Positions 7,062-15,264 of a DNA stretch of 64,000 bases are shown here, piece after piece. The position numbers and the translations under genes were made by a program. The stretch's first letter is position 1; every line of letters starts with the position of its first letter. The DNA comes from CAYRDK01 sp043819345 (GTDB lineage Bacteria > Omnitrophota > Gorgyraeia > Velamenicoccales > Velamenicoccaceae), in assembly GCA_043819345.1 (NCBI GenBank), contig JBDREX010000010.1:1-64000 (forward strand), written 5' to 3'. The notes under the pieces were generated by a model. The model was given only the letters and a program-made list of their open reading frames with translations, did no database searches and was not told where the DNA came from.

Positions 7062-7907
7062 TTATCTCAACACCTTAGCAGCACTTCTTAACACATGGCA
7101 ACTCACATTAACAGCTACAGGCAGGCCCGCGATATGCGTCGGATAAGTATCAATGTTAACAGCCAGTGCCGTTGTTTTTCCTCCAAGCCCCATCGGGCCG
7201 ATATTCAAACTGTTCACTTTTTTTAAAACAGCCGCTTCCATGCGAGCCACATGAACCAAGCGATTGCGCTGATCAATAGGCCGCAATAAAGCTTTTTTGG
7301 AAAGCTGGCAGGCATAATCAGAGGTCCCGCCGATACCCACTCCCAACACATACGGTGGACAGGCATCGGGCCCCGTCTTTTTAACAACAGAAAAAATAAA
7401 ATCTTCTATCTCTTCGGCAGATGCGGTCGGATTAAACATTTTCAAAGCTGTCTTATTTTCACAGCCAAAGCCTTTCGGCAGAACGGTCAACTTCATGCCA
7501 TTTTTTCGGGTAAAATCAAAATGGATAACCGCCGGCGAAAAACCACTTTTTTTCAAACGCAAAATCGGATCACTAACAATAGAATCGCGCAAATTGCCTC
7601 TTTTATAACCATCTTCAACACCGGAATTAACCGCGCGCGCAATATCACAACCGCCTAAATCCACGTCCCGGCCAATCTCAACAAAAACAACCGCCATGCC
7701 TGTATCCTGGCACAAAGCAACACGCGTATCCTTGGCAATAGCCGCATTTTCAAGAAGCTCGTTTAAAATTTTTTTTGCCATATGATTTTTCTCAAGCGGC
7801 AATGCCTTTTTCAAGGCCTTTAAAACATCGGGCCTCAAATGGATATTGGCCTCAATACACAAGCCGGCAACAGCTTCTCTAATCTCTTTTTCGCTTATCC
7901 TGATCAT
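7062..7907 (-). CDS. class I fumarate hydratase, alpha subunit
   Basis: The 281-residue alpha subunit carries the catalytic [4Fe-4S] cluster. The three cluster cysteines expected in this family are Cys66 (ALCQDTGM), Cys183 (GPDACPPYVLG) and Cys270 (VNVSCHV). The substrate-binding GVGIGGTSDYA and the MGLGGKTTALAV motif are intact. Oxygen-labile two-subunit fumarases are common in anaerobes, which agrees with other anaerobic genes here. The start overlaps the queF stop by 4 bp, so queF, this gene and the beta subunit are translationally linked although functionally unrelated. Confidence 0.93.
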   Translation of the reverse strand: MIRISEKEIREAVAGLCIEANIHLRPDVLKALKKALPLEKNHMAKKILNELLENAAIAKDTRVALCQDTGMAVVFVEIGRDVDLGGCDIARAVNSGVEDGYKRGNLRDSIVSDPILRLKKSGFSPAVIHFDFTRKNGMKLTVLPKGFGCENKTALKMFNPTASAEEIEDFIFSVVKKTGPDACPPYVLGVGIGGTSDYACQLSKKALLRPIDQRNRLVHVARMEAAVLKKVNSLNIGPMGLGGKTTALAVNIDTYPTHIAGLPVAVNVSCHVLRSAAKVLR

Positions 7908-8299
7908 TTTGTTTTATACTCCCGTGTTACGGTCGTCGCGATACCTCCACGCGGATTAAAACTGACAACAATTTTTGCCCGGCGCGGCCGGCAGGCAGCA
8001 ATAAAATCCTCCATCACCTTATTAGCAAAATGCTCATGAAAAATCCCCACTGAGCGGTAAAACATCATATATTCTTTTAAAGATTTCAATTCAACGCATG
8101 ATTTAGCCGGGCTATACTCGATAGTAACAACCGCAAAATCCGGCAAGCCGGTTTTTGGGCAGATACAAGTAAATTCAGGTATTTCAATATGAATATCATA
8201 ACACTTATCAGAATACTCATTGCGCCAAACCTCAATAGCCGGCGTTTTTAATTTTCGTATATGGGCTTGCAACCCTTCGTATGATGATTTCTTATTCAT
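7904..8299 (-). CDS. queF: preQ0 reductase (NADPH-dependent 7-cyano-7-deazaguanine reductase)
   Basis: QueF reduces the nitrile of preQ0 to preQ1 on the way to the tRNA nucleoside queuosine. The 131-residue length identifies the short, single-domain (YkvM-like) form. The catalytic cysteine is Cys47 in CICPKTGLPDF, and the family motif E(x)KSLK appears as VELKSLKEY (residues 69-77). FHEHFANKVMEDF carries the conserved His and Glu. It is followed with 4-bp overlap by fumarase alpha and preceded at 71 bp by queE, so the queuosine genes and fumarase share a transcription unit. Confidence 0.95.
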   Translation of the reverse strand: MNKKSSYEGLQAHIRKLKTPAIEVWRNEYSDKCYDIHIEIPEFTCICPKTGLPDFAVVTIEYSPAKSCVELKSLKEYMMFYRSVGIFHEHFANKVMEDFIAACRPRRAKIVVSFNPRGGIATTVTREYKTK

Positions 8300-8370
8300 G
8301 GCCCTCCATCCTTCTATCGTTCGCTGTTATTTTTCTAATCCGCCAACTATGAACTGTTGTGGTCTGTGGA

Positions 8371-9045
8371 CTATCTTATTCCCGAATATTTATGCGCCTG
8401 CGGCAAAATCCTCACATCCTCAATACCGGCCGCGATGAAGCGTTTTTTGATCCCGATCATTTTAGTTAACAGCTCCTCATCATATTCCTGCCAATTCGGT
8501 TGTAAAACAACTGGTACGCGCGCATTCGTTTTTAACAAGATATCACAGGCGCGGGCAACTTCAGCAACTTTAACATCTTTGGCAATGACCATTTTCACAA
8601 AAACTTCCTTCTGCAGAGCGAGGCTTAAAAATTGTTCATGCTGCATCCAATAATCTTTCGCGCCGGTAAAAGAAGGCAGCTTAAAATCCATGGCAACAAT
8701 ATCTATCAAAGGCAACACCGCCTCCAGTTCTTTGCAGAGAGTCCCATTGGTTTCAAGATAGATTTTAAAACCTAAAGGCCGGATAGCTTCCAGAAAATCT
8801 TTTATGAAATCAGCCTGCAGCAAAGGCTCTCCACCTGTTAAACACACAGAGTGGATATCCTGCGTATTCTCTACCTCCTCTATAAGAGCTCCTAAAGAAT
8901 ACTCCTGAAAAGAAAGAACACGCGTATCGCAATAAGAACAACTTAAATTACAGCCAAAAAACCTGATAAAAAGCTGATCTTGTCCAAGGTAGACCCCTTC
9001 CCCCTGAACACTCTTAAAAACTTCAGCGATTTTAGCTGTCTTCAT
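8371..9045 (-). CDS. queE: 7-carboxy-7-deazaguanine synthase
   Basis: A radical SAM enzyme that rearranges 6-carboxy-tetrahydropterin to 7-carboxy-7-deazaguanine. The 224-residue protein opens with the QueE signature IAEVFKSVQGEGVYLG and binds its [4Fe-4S] cluster through Cys32, Cys36 and Cys39 (CNLSCSYC). CLTGGEPLLQ is the SAM-binding GGE motif. It overlaps queC by 4 bp, consistent with coupled translation in a queD-queC-queE order. Confidence 0.95.
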   Translation of the reverse strand: MKTAKIAEVFKSVQGEGVYLGQDQLFIRFFGCNLSCSYCDTRVLSFQEYSLGALIEEVENTQDIHSVCLTGGEPLLQADFIKDFLEAIRPLGFKIYLETNGTLCKELEAVLPLIDIVAMDFKLPSFTGAKDYWMQHEQFLSLALQKEVFVKMVIAKDVKVAEVARACDILLKTNARVPVVLQPNWQEYDEELLTKMIGIKKRFIAAGIEDVRILPQAHKYSGIR

Positions 9046-9710
9046 CTTTTTAACGCGGGATCTTCCGTGCCCGCCTCCTGAAAACCTTTAGCCCTTAAGA
9101 CACAACTATCGCAGCGCCCGCAAGGATGTATGGCCCCTTTATAACACGACCACGTTACCTGATAAGGCACTTTTAGCTTTATCCCCAAACGGATAATCTC
9201 AGATTTTTTTAAACGCAATAATGGCGCGTGAATTTTAATACGCCCGCCGGTAACACCGCGTTTTGTCGCCAATAAAGCCATCCTATTAAAAGCCTCTAAA
9301 TAATCAGGCCGGCAGTCCGGATAGCCAGAATAATCAACAGCATTGGCACCTATAAAAATATCACCGCACCCCAAGCTTTCCGCGTAAGACAAAGCAAAAC
9401 TTAAAAAAATCGTATTCCTGGCTGGAACATAAGTGGATGGAATGCCATTTTTTGGAAATTTTCCTCTCTCAGGCAAAGCCATCTTCTTGTCCAGCAGAGA
9501 AGAACTCTTCCACGGCAAAGCTATTTTTATTTTCTCACATGGGACCTGCGCAAAACGCGCGACTTTTTCTGCAGACTTTAGCTCTGTTAAATGCCTTTGG
9601 CCGTAATCAAAAATAAGCGCATAGGCATCAAAACCTTTTTTTTTAGCAAAAAAAAGCGTTGTGGCTGAATCAAGCCCCCCCGACAAAAGAACAACAGCCT
9701 TTTTCCTCAT
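9042..9710 (-). CDS. queC: 7-cyano-7-deazaguanine (preQ0) synthase
   Basis: QueC converts 7-carboxy-7-deazaguanine to preQ0 with ATP and ammonia. The PP-loop SGGLDS is at residues 10-15 from the chosen start, and the C-terminus has the zinc-binding cysteines SCYKG...HPCGRCDSC. The open frame reaches 9749, but the ATG at 9710 overlaps the queD stop by 4 bp (ATGA arrangement) and gives the usual MRKKAVVLLSGG start, so I use that. Confidence 0.95.
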   Translation of the reverse strand: MRKKAVVLLSGGLDSATTLFFAKKKGFDAYALIFDYGQRHLTELKSAEKVARFAQVPCEKIKIALPWKSSSLLDKKMALPERGKFPKNGIPSTYVPARNTIFLSFALSYAESLGCGDIFIGANAVDYSGYPDCRPDYLEAFNRMALLATKRGVTGGRIKIHAPLLRLKKSEIIRLGIKLKVPYQVTWSCYKGAIHPCGRCDSCVLRAKGFQEAGTEDPALKR

Positions 9711-10081
9711 GGTTGCGAATATATAGCACAGCTTGTCGGCGTCTCCCAAATCTTAATACAGGAAACCACAACACCGCCCTGCCGGCGCATCTTATCAGAC
9801 ATCTTCTCATAAATAAGCTTAGCGATATTTTCAGAGGTAGGATTCGTCTTCTTAAAATAAGAAAGCGAATTAAGATATTTATGGTCAAACAACCCCAAAA
9901 TCTCCTGAAGCTTTTTCTTGATCACGTGAAAATCCTCACACATGCCCGTCTTGTCAAGCTTCTCGCTCTTTAAAACCGCTTCAACCTTCCAATTATGCCC
10001 ATGAAGCGCTTCACATTTTCCCCGATAGCCACGTAAATTATGCGCGGCGCTAAAATTCATAACAACTGAAACTTCAAACAT
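9707..10081 (-). CDS. queD: 6-carboxy-5,6,7,8-tetrahydropterin synthase
   Basis: QueD makes 6-carboxy-tetrahydropterin from dihydroneopterin triphosphate, the first dedicated step to queuosine. The 124-residue protein shows the zinc ligands His14 (SAAHNL), His27 and His29 (LHGHNW), and the catalytic-type Cys23. The conserved EDFHVIKKKL and PTSENIAKLIYEKM segments are present. It overlaps murI by 8 bp upstream and queC by 4 bp downstream. No GTP cyclohydrolase, queA or tgt is in this window, so the later steps are encoded elsewhere. Confidence 0.94.
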   Translation of the reverse strand: MFEVSVVMNFSAAHNLRGYRGKCEALHGHNWKVEAVLKSEKLDKTGMCEDFHVIKKKLQEILGLFDHKYLNSLSYFKKTNPTSENIAKLIYEKMSDKMRRQGGVVVSCIKIWETPTSCAIYSQP

Positions 10082-10871
10082 TTTCCACCTTCTTTACATG
10101 TTGTAACTCTCTGCCCAAAAAACTTCTCGCGACATTTTCAAAAATAGCAACTTCATCACTAACAAAATACTGATAAACGGGCTTTTTTGTACTCTGATTT
10201 AAAATCCCCTCTTGCGACAAAACCTGCTTAAGCTCCAACGCCACCTCTCGCGCTGAATCAATCAAAGTAACGCCTGGCCCCATAAACTCTTTGATGCGTT
10301 TTTTCAAAAGAGGATAATGTGTACAGCCTAAAATCAGCGTATCAATACCTTTTTTCTTGATCGGTGTTAAATATTTCTCAACCGTCTTGCGTGTCACCTC
10401 ATCATTTACCCACCCTTCTTCAACCAAGGGCACGAACATCGGGCACGCCTGGCTGTAAACCTTAATCGTACTATCCAGGCGCTTGATCTCCTGTTCATAT
10501 GCCTTGCTATTAATCGTCGCGCGCGTCCCGATTACACCAACTTTTTTGGATTTTGTCGCGTAAACCGCTTCTTTGGCTCCCGGCATAATAACACCGATAA
10601 TTGGAATTTTAAAATGCTTCCTGATAACCGATAATGCCAAACTGGAAGAAGAGTTGCAGGCGATCACAATCACTTTTACATCCTGACGTAAAAGAAAAAG
10701 TGTATTCTCCAAAGAAAACTTGATAATCGTCTCCCTGGATTTAATCCCATAAGGCACCCGCGCCGTATCTCCAAAATAGACAATTCGCTCCTGCGGTAGG
10801 AGCTTAACAACTTCTTTAACAACTGTTAACCCGCCAATTCCAGAATCAAATATCCCTATAGGCTTATCCAT
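10074..10871 (-). CDS. murI: glutamate racemase
   Basis: MurI converts L- to D-glutamate for peptidoglycan. The two catalytic cysteines sit in VIACNSSSS and LGCTHYPLL, and the N-terminal GIFDSGIGGLTVV is diagnostic. The open frame extends to 10904, but AGGA lies 7 bases before the ATG at 10871 and the protein then starts MDKPIGIFDSG as in other racemases. Its 3' end overlaps queD by 8 bp, so cell-wall and queuosine genes are co-transcribed. Confidence 0.95.
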   Translation of the reverse strand: MDKPIGIFDSGIGGLTVVKEVVKLLPQERIVYFGDTARVPYGIKSRETIIKFSLENTLFLLRQDVKVIVIACNSSSSLALSVIRKHFKIPIIGVIMPGAKEAVYATKSKKVGVIGTRATINSKAYEQEIKRLDSTIKVYSQACPMFVPLVEEGWVNDEVTRKTVEKYLTPIKKKGIDTLILGCTHYPLLKKRIKEFMGPGVTLIDSAREVALELKQVLSQEGILNQSTKKPVYQYFVSDEVAIFENVARSFLGRELQHVKKVENV

Positions 10872-10923
10872 GTATTTTTCCTCGCGGCTATCCAAATTAA
10901 GCAACAGCCAATCATTTTATTTC

Positions 10924-12009
10924 TTACGGCCCTTGCGCGTAATCCCTGAATCCCAATATCCCCCGTGCAATACTCTCTGCCATCTTCTGCCGATAAGCCG
11001 AACTCTTTAGCTTCTTTTCTCCCTCTTTGTTGGAGATATATCCGATCTCAACTAAAACGGCCGGCATCTGCGCCCCTTTTAAAACCGCAAAAGGTGCTCC
11101 CCGGACCCCATTCATATTCAACTTCAAATCGTTAGAAACAGATTCACAAATATAACGCGCCAACTCAATAGATTCTTTTCTGTTCTCCGTATAAACTAAG
11201 TCCCAGACAATCGCTTTCAAATAAGAATCACTCTTATCTAAATCCTGAGACATCTTCAAAGGCGCATTCTCACCGGCAGCCAACGCCCTGGCATCATCAT
11301 CAACATCCTCCGTCAAATAGTAAACCTCAAAACCCTCTATCCAGCGGGACTTATTCGCGTTAGCGTGAATACTGATAAAAAGGTCCACCTGTTTCTTGTT
11401 AGCAATGAGGCTGCGCTCAGGCAAGGGAATAAAAACATCTTCGGAACGCGTCCTATAAACTTTTAATCCGAATGCTTCCAATATCTTATACAATCTGTTT
11501 GTAACATCTAAAACGACGTCCTTCTCCCGCAGCCCGCGTTTGCCTATCGCACCAGGATCTTTGCCTCCATGGCCCGCGTCCAAAATGACAGAATTAATTT
11601 GGCGCAAAAAAACAGGCGCATGAAACATCGGCTGTGTTTGATCAGATGCGGCTACAGGATGAAGAAAATCCATAAAATCAGCACTGACATATACAATACT
11701 GTCTTTTATCGTAACAGGCGCGGACAATTGATGTACCTGGCCGTCTGCCAACATACGATTGCTGCCAACAAGAAGCCTATAAACTTTATTATCTTTTTTC
11801 AAAACAACAACTTTACTCAAAGCATCATAATCCCAACTTATGCGCTCACGTTCACAAACGGAAGGCAAAGCGATATAAGGGGCACCCGCGATACTCACTG
11901 TCGTATAGGCCAGGCCTCTTGAAGCCCGCGGCCCGGACGCGCAACCCGACAAAGCTAAAACAACAAAGGACATAATCAGAAAAAAACCCTTGGATGATCT
12001 TCGTTTCAT
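10924..12009 (-). CDS. N-acetylmuramoyl-L-alanine amidase (Amidase_3), lipoprotein
   Basis: A 361-residue lipoprotein: signal peptide with lipobox LSGC (about residue 22), then a region resembling the copper-amine-oxidase-N/AMIN-type substrate-binding module (about 35-115), then the Amidase_3 zinc peptidase domain. The zinc ligands and catalytic residues are visible as DAGHGGKDPG, REKDVVLDV, FISIHANA and VLVEIGYISN. It cleaves the bond between MurNAc and the stem peptide, probably in cell separation. It sits immediately after the NDH-2 gene (6 bp) with GGGAG about 10 bases before the start. Confidence 0.92.
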   Translation of the reverse strand: MKRRSSKGFFLIMSFVVLALSGCASGPRASRGLAYTTVSIAGAPYIALPSVCERERISWDYDALSKVVVLKKDNKVYRLLVGSNRMLADGQVHQLSAPVTIKDSIVYVSADFMDFLHPVAASDQTQPMFHAPVFLRQINSVILDAGHGGKDPGAIGKRGLREKDVVLDVTNRLYKILEAFGLKVYRTRSEDVFIPLPERSLIANKKQVDLFISIHANANKSRWIEGFEVYYLTEDVDDDARALAAGENAPLKMSQDLDKSDSYLKAIVWDLVYTENRKESIELARYICESVSNDLKLNMNGVRGAPFAVLKGAQMPAVLVEIGYISNKEGEKKLKSSAYRQKMAESIARGILGFRDYAQGP

Positions 12010-12015
12010 ATGTAT

Positions 12016-13158
12016 TTATCTCCCCATCTTTAAAAAAATATCACAAAATACCCCAAAGCGGTTTTTAATCGTTGAGCTACGATAGATACACATGCCATAA
12101 TGAAGAAACCAGCCAAAAATCCCAAATACCCTGAAAAACAGCACCTTTCCACAAGCCTTCTTGTTCGCCAGGGGCACCAAAAAACCTGAGTCACAAGGAC
12201 GATATTTTAATAGCTTACGCCCCGTAATAGAACGCAGAATATTCTTAGCAGCAATACGGCCCTGCGCGACGGAAAACTGAACAGCCATACGAATTGGTTT
12301 ATTCGCATACTGAAAACAAGTCAAATCACCGGCCGCGTAACAGTAGTTAGTAACCTTCATATGCTCATCAACAAACAAACGCCCAAGCCTGTCTTTTTTT
12401 ACTTCCAGTGAAGATGTAAAAGGAGGCGCCGCAACACCAGCCGTCCACACCAACAGATAATTATCAAATTCTATATTGTTGGACAGTTTAACACAGCAAT
12501 CGGTAACTTCTTTGATAGATACAGCACAATGAACATTAACGCGATACGCGCATAAATTCAAACGACAATAATCCTGCATCCAGACCGGCAACGAACTCAA
12601 AAGATCTTCGTTTCTCTCAATAATATGAATATGATATTTTTTAACTTTGCGCCGCCTTAAAAACAAAGCCAGATTAGACGCAATTTCAACGCCGGTATAA
12701 CCACCTCCGACAATCAGAATCTTCTTATCAGGATTATCTTCAACCGCTTTCGCTAACTTTAATACATCACTAACAGTTTTAAGCTCAAATGATTTTGATC
12801 TTAAAAACTCCTGTGAATAATAATTCGTCACAGAACCGGCTGCTAACAACAAATATTCATAAGACAACCTGCGTCCAGTTTCCAAAAAAACATCTTTTGT
12901 CTTTACGTCAATACGAACAACTTTATCCTGCTGAAAGTTGATATTAAGCCTTCCAAAATAGTCCTGAAAACTCACCGTCGCGTTCTTCGCCGCGATCCGC
13001 CCCCCGGCCACATCCGGTAAAAGGGGTAAAAAATCAAATGCCGATTTGGCATCAACCACAATAACTTGCCTCTGGCCTATTCCGTAGCGATTTCTCGCAA
13101 AAAAGCGGGCAGCCTCTTGCCCGGCAAAACCACCGCCAATGATTAGTATGTCGCCCAC
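12016..13158 (-). CDS. type II NADH dehydrogenase-like flavoprotein
   Basis: A 380-residue two-dinucleotide-binding flavoprotein. The FAD site is at the N-terminus (IIGGGFAGQEAARFF), the NAD(P)H site in the middle (ILIVGGGYTGVEIA, about residue 148), and the second FAD motif is YAAGDLTCF. The C-terminus contains hydrophobic/aromatic helices (VLFFRVFGIFGWFLHYGM) as in membrane-peripheral NDH-2 enzymes, which pass electrons from NADH to quinone without pumping protons. The start is GTG, preceded by GGAGG inside the end of a 34-codon upstream frame, suggesting translational coupling. Sulfide:quinone reductase is a less likely alternative. Confidence 0.85.
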   Translation of the reverse strand: MGDILIIGGGFAGQEAARFFARNRYGIGQRQVIVVDAKSAFDFLPLLPDVAGGRIAAKNATVSFQDYFGRLNINFQQDKVVRIDVKTKDVFLETGRRLSYEYLLLAAGSVTNYYSQEFLRSKSFELKTVSDVLKLAKAVEDNPDKKILIVGGGYTGVEIASNLALFLRRRKVKKYHIHIIERNEDLLSSLPVWMQDYCRLNLCAYRVNVHCAVSIKEVTDCCVKLSNNIEFDNYLLVWTAGVAAPPFTSSLEVKKDRLGRLFVDEHMKVTNYCYAAGDLTCFQYANKPIRMAVQFSVAQGRIAAKNILRSITGRKLLKYRPCDSGFLVPLANKKACGKVLFFRVFGIFGWFLHYGMCIYRSSTIKNRFGVFCDIFLKMGR

Positions 13159-13159
13159 G

Positions 13160-13264
13160 CTATGCCCTCCGCTTCTTCAATAGAGCCTCTTCTGTCTCCA
13201 GCGGAACATCTTTGGCCAAACCCATCGCCAGCCGCAAAGCCGCTATTTTTGACCAAATATGCAT
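13160..13264 (-). CDS. 34-codon upstream frame, possibly coupled to the NDH-2 gene
   Basis: A short frame starting MHIWSKIAALRLAMGLAKDV and ending in KKRRA. Its TAG lies one base before the GTG of the NDH-2 gene, and the ribosome site of the latter (GGAGG) is inside its last codons, so translation could be coupled. GGGGAG precedes its own ATG by 3 bases, and a good promoter lies 25-50 bases upstream. The peptide would be basic and partly amphipathic. I do not recognise it; it may be a leader frame with no product role. Confidence 0.4.
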   Translation of the reverse strand: MHIWSKIAALRLAMGLAKDVPLETEEALLKKRRA

Positions 13265-13288
13265 AAACTCCCCATAAGATTAGTCTAT

Positions 13289-13317
13289 ATCATATTATAT
13301 CCAGAGGCTATTTTCAA
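13289..13317 (-). promoter_or_regulatory. promoter for the NDH-2/amidase/murI/que unit
   Basis: On the minus strand TTGAAA (13312-13317), 17 bp, TATGAT (13289-13294). It is divergent from the promoter of the polyprenyl synthase, about 50 bp away. Confidence 0.6.
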
Positions 13318-13364
13318 GAACATCCTCAAATGACAAAAACCGAAGAAATCCGCCATCATAAGAC

Positions 13365-13393
13365 TTGTCGCCAACATGGTTTTATGCTAATAT
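13365..13393 (+). promoter_or_regulatory. promoter of the polyprenyl synthase, leaderless type
   Basis: TTGTCG (13365-13370), 17 bp, TAATAT (13388-13393). Only 6 bases separate the -10 box from ATG at 13400, so the transcript should begin at the start codon itself; no ribosome site is visible. Confidence 0.55.
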
Positions 13394-13399
13394 TACGCA

Positions 13400-14485
13400 A
13401 TGATTGAAGCTTATGTTAAAAAAATAAACCGTGATCTTGCCTGTCTTTTGACCGATGTCAATAAACGCTATCGGCTCAACCTCATTTCAGACAATCTTTT
13501 TCACTTCAGCAAAGAATTTGTCCTGCGGCCCGGCAAACGTATCCGGCCCCTTCTTTTTATCCTTGCCTACAAAGGTTATAAGGGTAAAAAATCAAAAGAT
13601 CCCAAAAACCTCTATCGATGCGCGGCTTCCATTGAACTCCTCCACGATTTCATGCTTATTCATGACGATGTGATTGATAATTCTGACTTACGCCGCGGAA
13701 AACCGACCTTACACCGGCTTTTTGAACATAAAATTAAAACATCCCAGGACCCGCATATCGGCAAATCTCTGGCTATTGTCGCGGGAGACATCCTCTTCTC
13801 TGTCGCCATAGAAGCTTTTCTGACGATCAAAGAAAACATGGCAAGAAAAGAACTGGCTCTTAAAAAACTCGTAGAGACAGCCGCTTATACAGGCTGTGGA
13901 GAATTCTTAGATGTCATCTTCGGCCACAAAAAAATTAATACCTTTTCTGAAGAAATGGTTTTCCTGAATTACACCCTAAAAACAGCCAAATACACTTTTG
14001 AATGCCCGCTGCTGATGGGAGCTCTCTTGGCGGGAGCCGGAAAAAATGACCTGAAGAATATCTCTACACTTGGCATCTGTGCAGGACAAGCTTTCCAAAT
14101 CTATGATGACATCCTTGACCTCTTCTCAACACAAGAAATCATTGGCAAGCCCATTTTAACAGACTTAGCCGAATCAAAAAAAACCCTCTTGGTCCTAAAA
14201 GCCTATAACACCTTAAAAGGAAAAGATAAAAAATTATTCGTGACGATCCTGGAAAAGAGTAACAAAACCAACGCGGACCTGGAATCTTTCAGGAAGCTTA
14301 TTATTAAGAGCGGCTCTTACAACTTCGTCCTTAAAAAATTGACATCTTTACAGAAAAAAGCGCACCAAGCTTGTCAGCGTTTAAAAATGGAACCACAACA
14401 TAAAAAAGCCATTGAGGACGTTATCGCCAAACTCTCACCTACCCAAATGCCGCTGAATCTAACGGCACAACTTCACAACAAATAA
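13400..14485 (+). CDS. polyprenyl diphosphate synthase (trans-isoprenyl family)
   Basis: A 361-residue trans-prenyltransferase. Both aspartate-rich motifs are intact: DDVID at residues 89-93 (first, followed by LRRG) and DDILD at 236-240 (second). RPGKRIRP (43-50) binds the diphosphate of IPP. The enzyme condenses IPP with allylic diphosphates to give farnesyl, geranylgeranyl or longer chains; product length cannot be fixed from the sequence. The protein is about 40 residues longer than a typical IspA. It is the only forward gene between 5 and 64 kb and is transcribed from its own leaderless promoter. Confidence 0.88.
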   Translation: MIEAYVKKINRDLACLLTDVNKRYRLNLISDNLFHFSKEFVLRPGKRIRPLLFILAYKGYKGKKSKDPKNLYRCAASIELLHDFMLIHDDVIDNSDLRRGKPTLHRLFEHKIKTSQDPHIGKSLAIVAGDILFSVAIEAFLTIKENMARKELALKKLVETAAYTGCGEFLDVIFGHKKINTFSEEMVFLNYTLKTAKYTFECPLLMGALLAGAGKNDLKNISTLGICAGQAFQIYDDILDLFSTQEIIGKPILTDLAESKKTLLVLKAYNTLKGKDKKLFVTILEKSNKTNADLESFRKLIIKSGSYNFVLKKLTSLQKKAHQACQRLKMEPQHKKAIEDVIAKLSPTQMPLNLTAQLHNK

Positions 14486-14514
14486 CAGCACTTCTGTTTC
14501 AAGTCCCTAAAGGA

Positions 14515-14739
14515 TCAGGCAACTTTTTTAGGATGGCACAAATGACTGGCACTCACAGCCAATCTTCCACAAGAGTTGCAAATATAAGAAAGTTTTTTTA
14601 ATTTCTTATTACACATATGCCGATGATCCATAATCAGGGCGCCGCACCAAGAACATGTATGATCTTTTTTACTGTGGGGCAGGCATAAATGGCCTTTATC
14701 TGACGTCATCTTTCCGCATGTCTTGCATTTTTTCGCCAT
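14515..14739 (-). CDS. small triple zinc-ribbon-like protein
   Basis: A 74-residue basic protein built from three consecutive CxxC...HxC modules: CKTCGKMTSDKGHLC, CSWCGALIMDHRHMC and CNSCGRLAVSASHLC. Each provides three Cys and one His, enough for one zinc ion. Such short repeats suggest a nucleic-acid or protein adaptor, but I do not recognise a named family and assign no function. It is convergent with the polyprenyl synthase and 15 bp downstream of the next minus-strand gene. Confidence 0.75.
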   Translation of the reverse strand: MAKKCKTCGKMTSDKGHLCLPHSKKDHTCSWCGALIMDHRHMCNKKLKKLSYICNSCGRLAVSASHLCHPKKVA

Positions 14740-14754
14740 AAACCCTCCATGTTT

Positions 14755-15237
14755 TTATGCAACCGCGTTCATAAATAGCAGCTCATTTGAACCCGTGTAA
14801 TCAAGGGAGACAACCTTCCATGAGCCATTCTGTTTTTCAAAAACAACAATCATTTTAGCCGCGTCATAATAGATCTGCTCTTCTTCCTGAACCTTAAAAT
14901 AGACAATGAAACCAATATCAGCCGTGGCTTTCAAACCGTCAATTTTAATTTTTATATTCTTGATAGTGATTTTGAAATTGCGAAAATCCCGAAAGATTTT
15001 TTTAATAGACGCCATAATCGCTTCCTTATTATTAGCAAAACGATCCTGATAATTTGGCGCTATCAAAGAAGCACATTTAACAGAGTCTTTTTCTTCAACT
15101 ATAACAGCAGCGAAATTGATAAGCTTTCTAAGATGGCTTTCCTCATTCTGCAGCGCGAATCTAATCGTCCAGTATGCCAAAACAGCACATACGGTTATCA
15201 CAACAACAACGATCCCCTGTCTTGCGGTTTTACTCAA
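14755..15237 (-). CDS. membrane-anchored NTF2/SnoaL-like protein, unknown function
   Basis: A 160-residue protein with one N-terminal membrane segment (about residues 9-28). The remainder has the alternating helix/strand pattern of NTF2-like cone domains, ending in VVFEKQNGSWKVVSLDY, a very common closing motif in that fold. The domain should face the periplasm. No catalytic residues are recognisable. It follows greA by about 30 bp on the same strand. Confidence 0.7.
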   Translation of the reverse strand: MSKTARQGIVVVVITVCAVLAYWTIRFALQNEESHLRKLINFAAVIVEEKDSVKCASLIAPNYQDRFANNKEAIMASIKKIFRDFRNFKITIKNIKIKIDGLKATADIGFIVYFKVQEEEQIYYDAAKMIVVFEKQNGSWKVVSLDYTGSNELLFMNAVA

Positions 15238-15264
15238 AGATAGGCCTGCCTCTTTATTGCTTTT

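Noticed and set aside
10872..10923. preQ1 riboswitch for the queuosine genes.
   Set aside because: The gap before murI is short, with an ordinary ribosome site and no preQ1 aptamer-like fold; the que genes are inside the operon.
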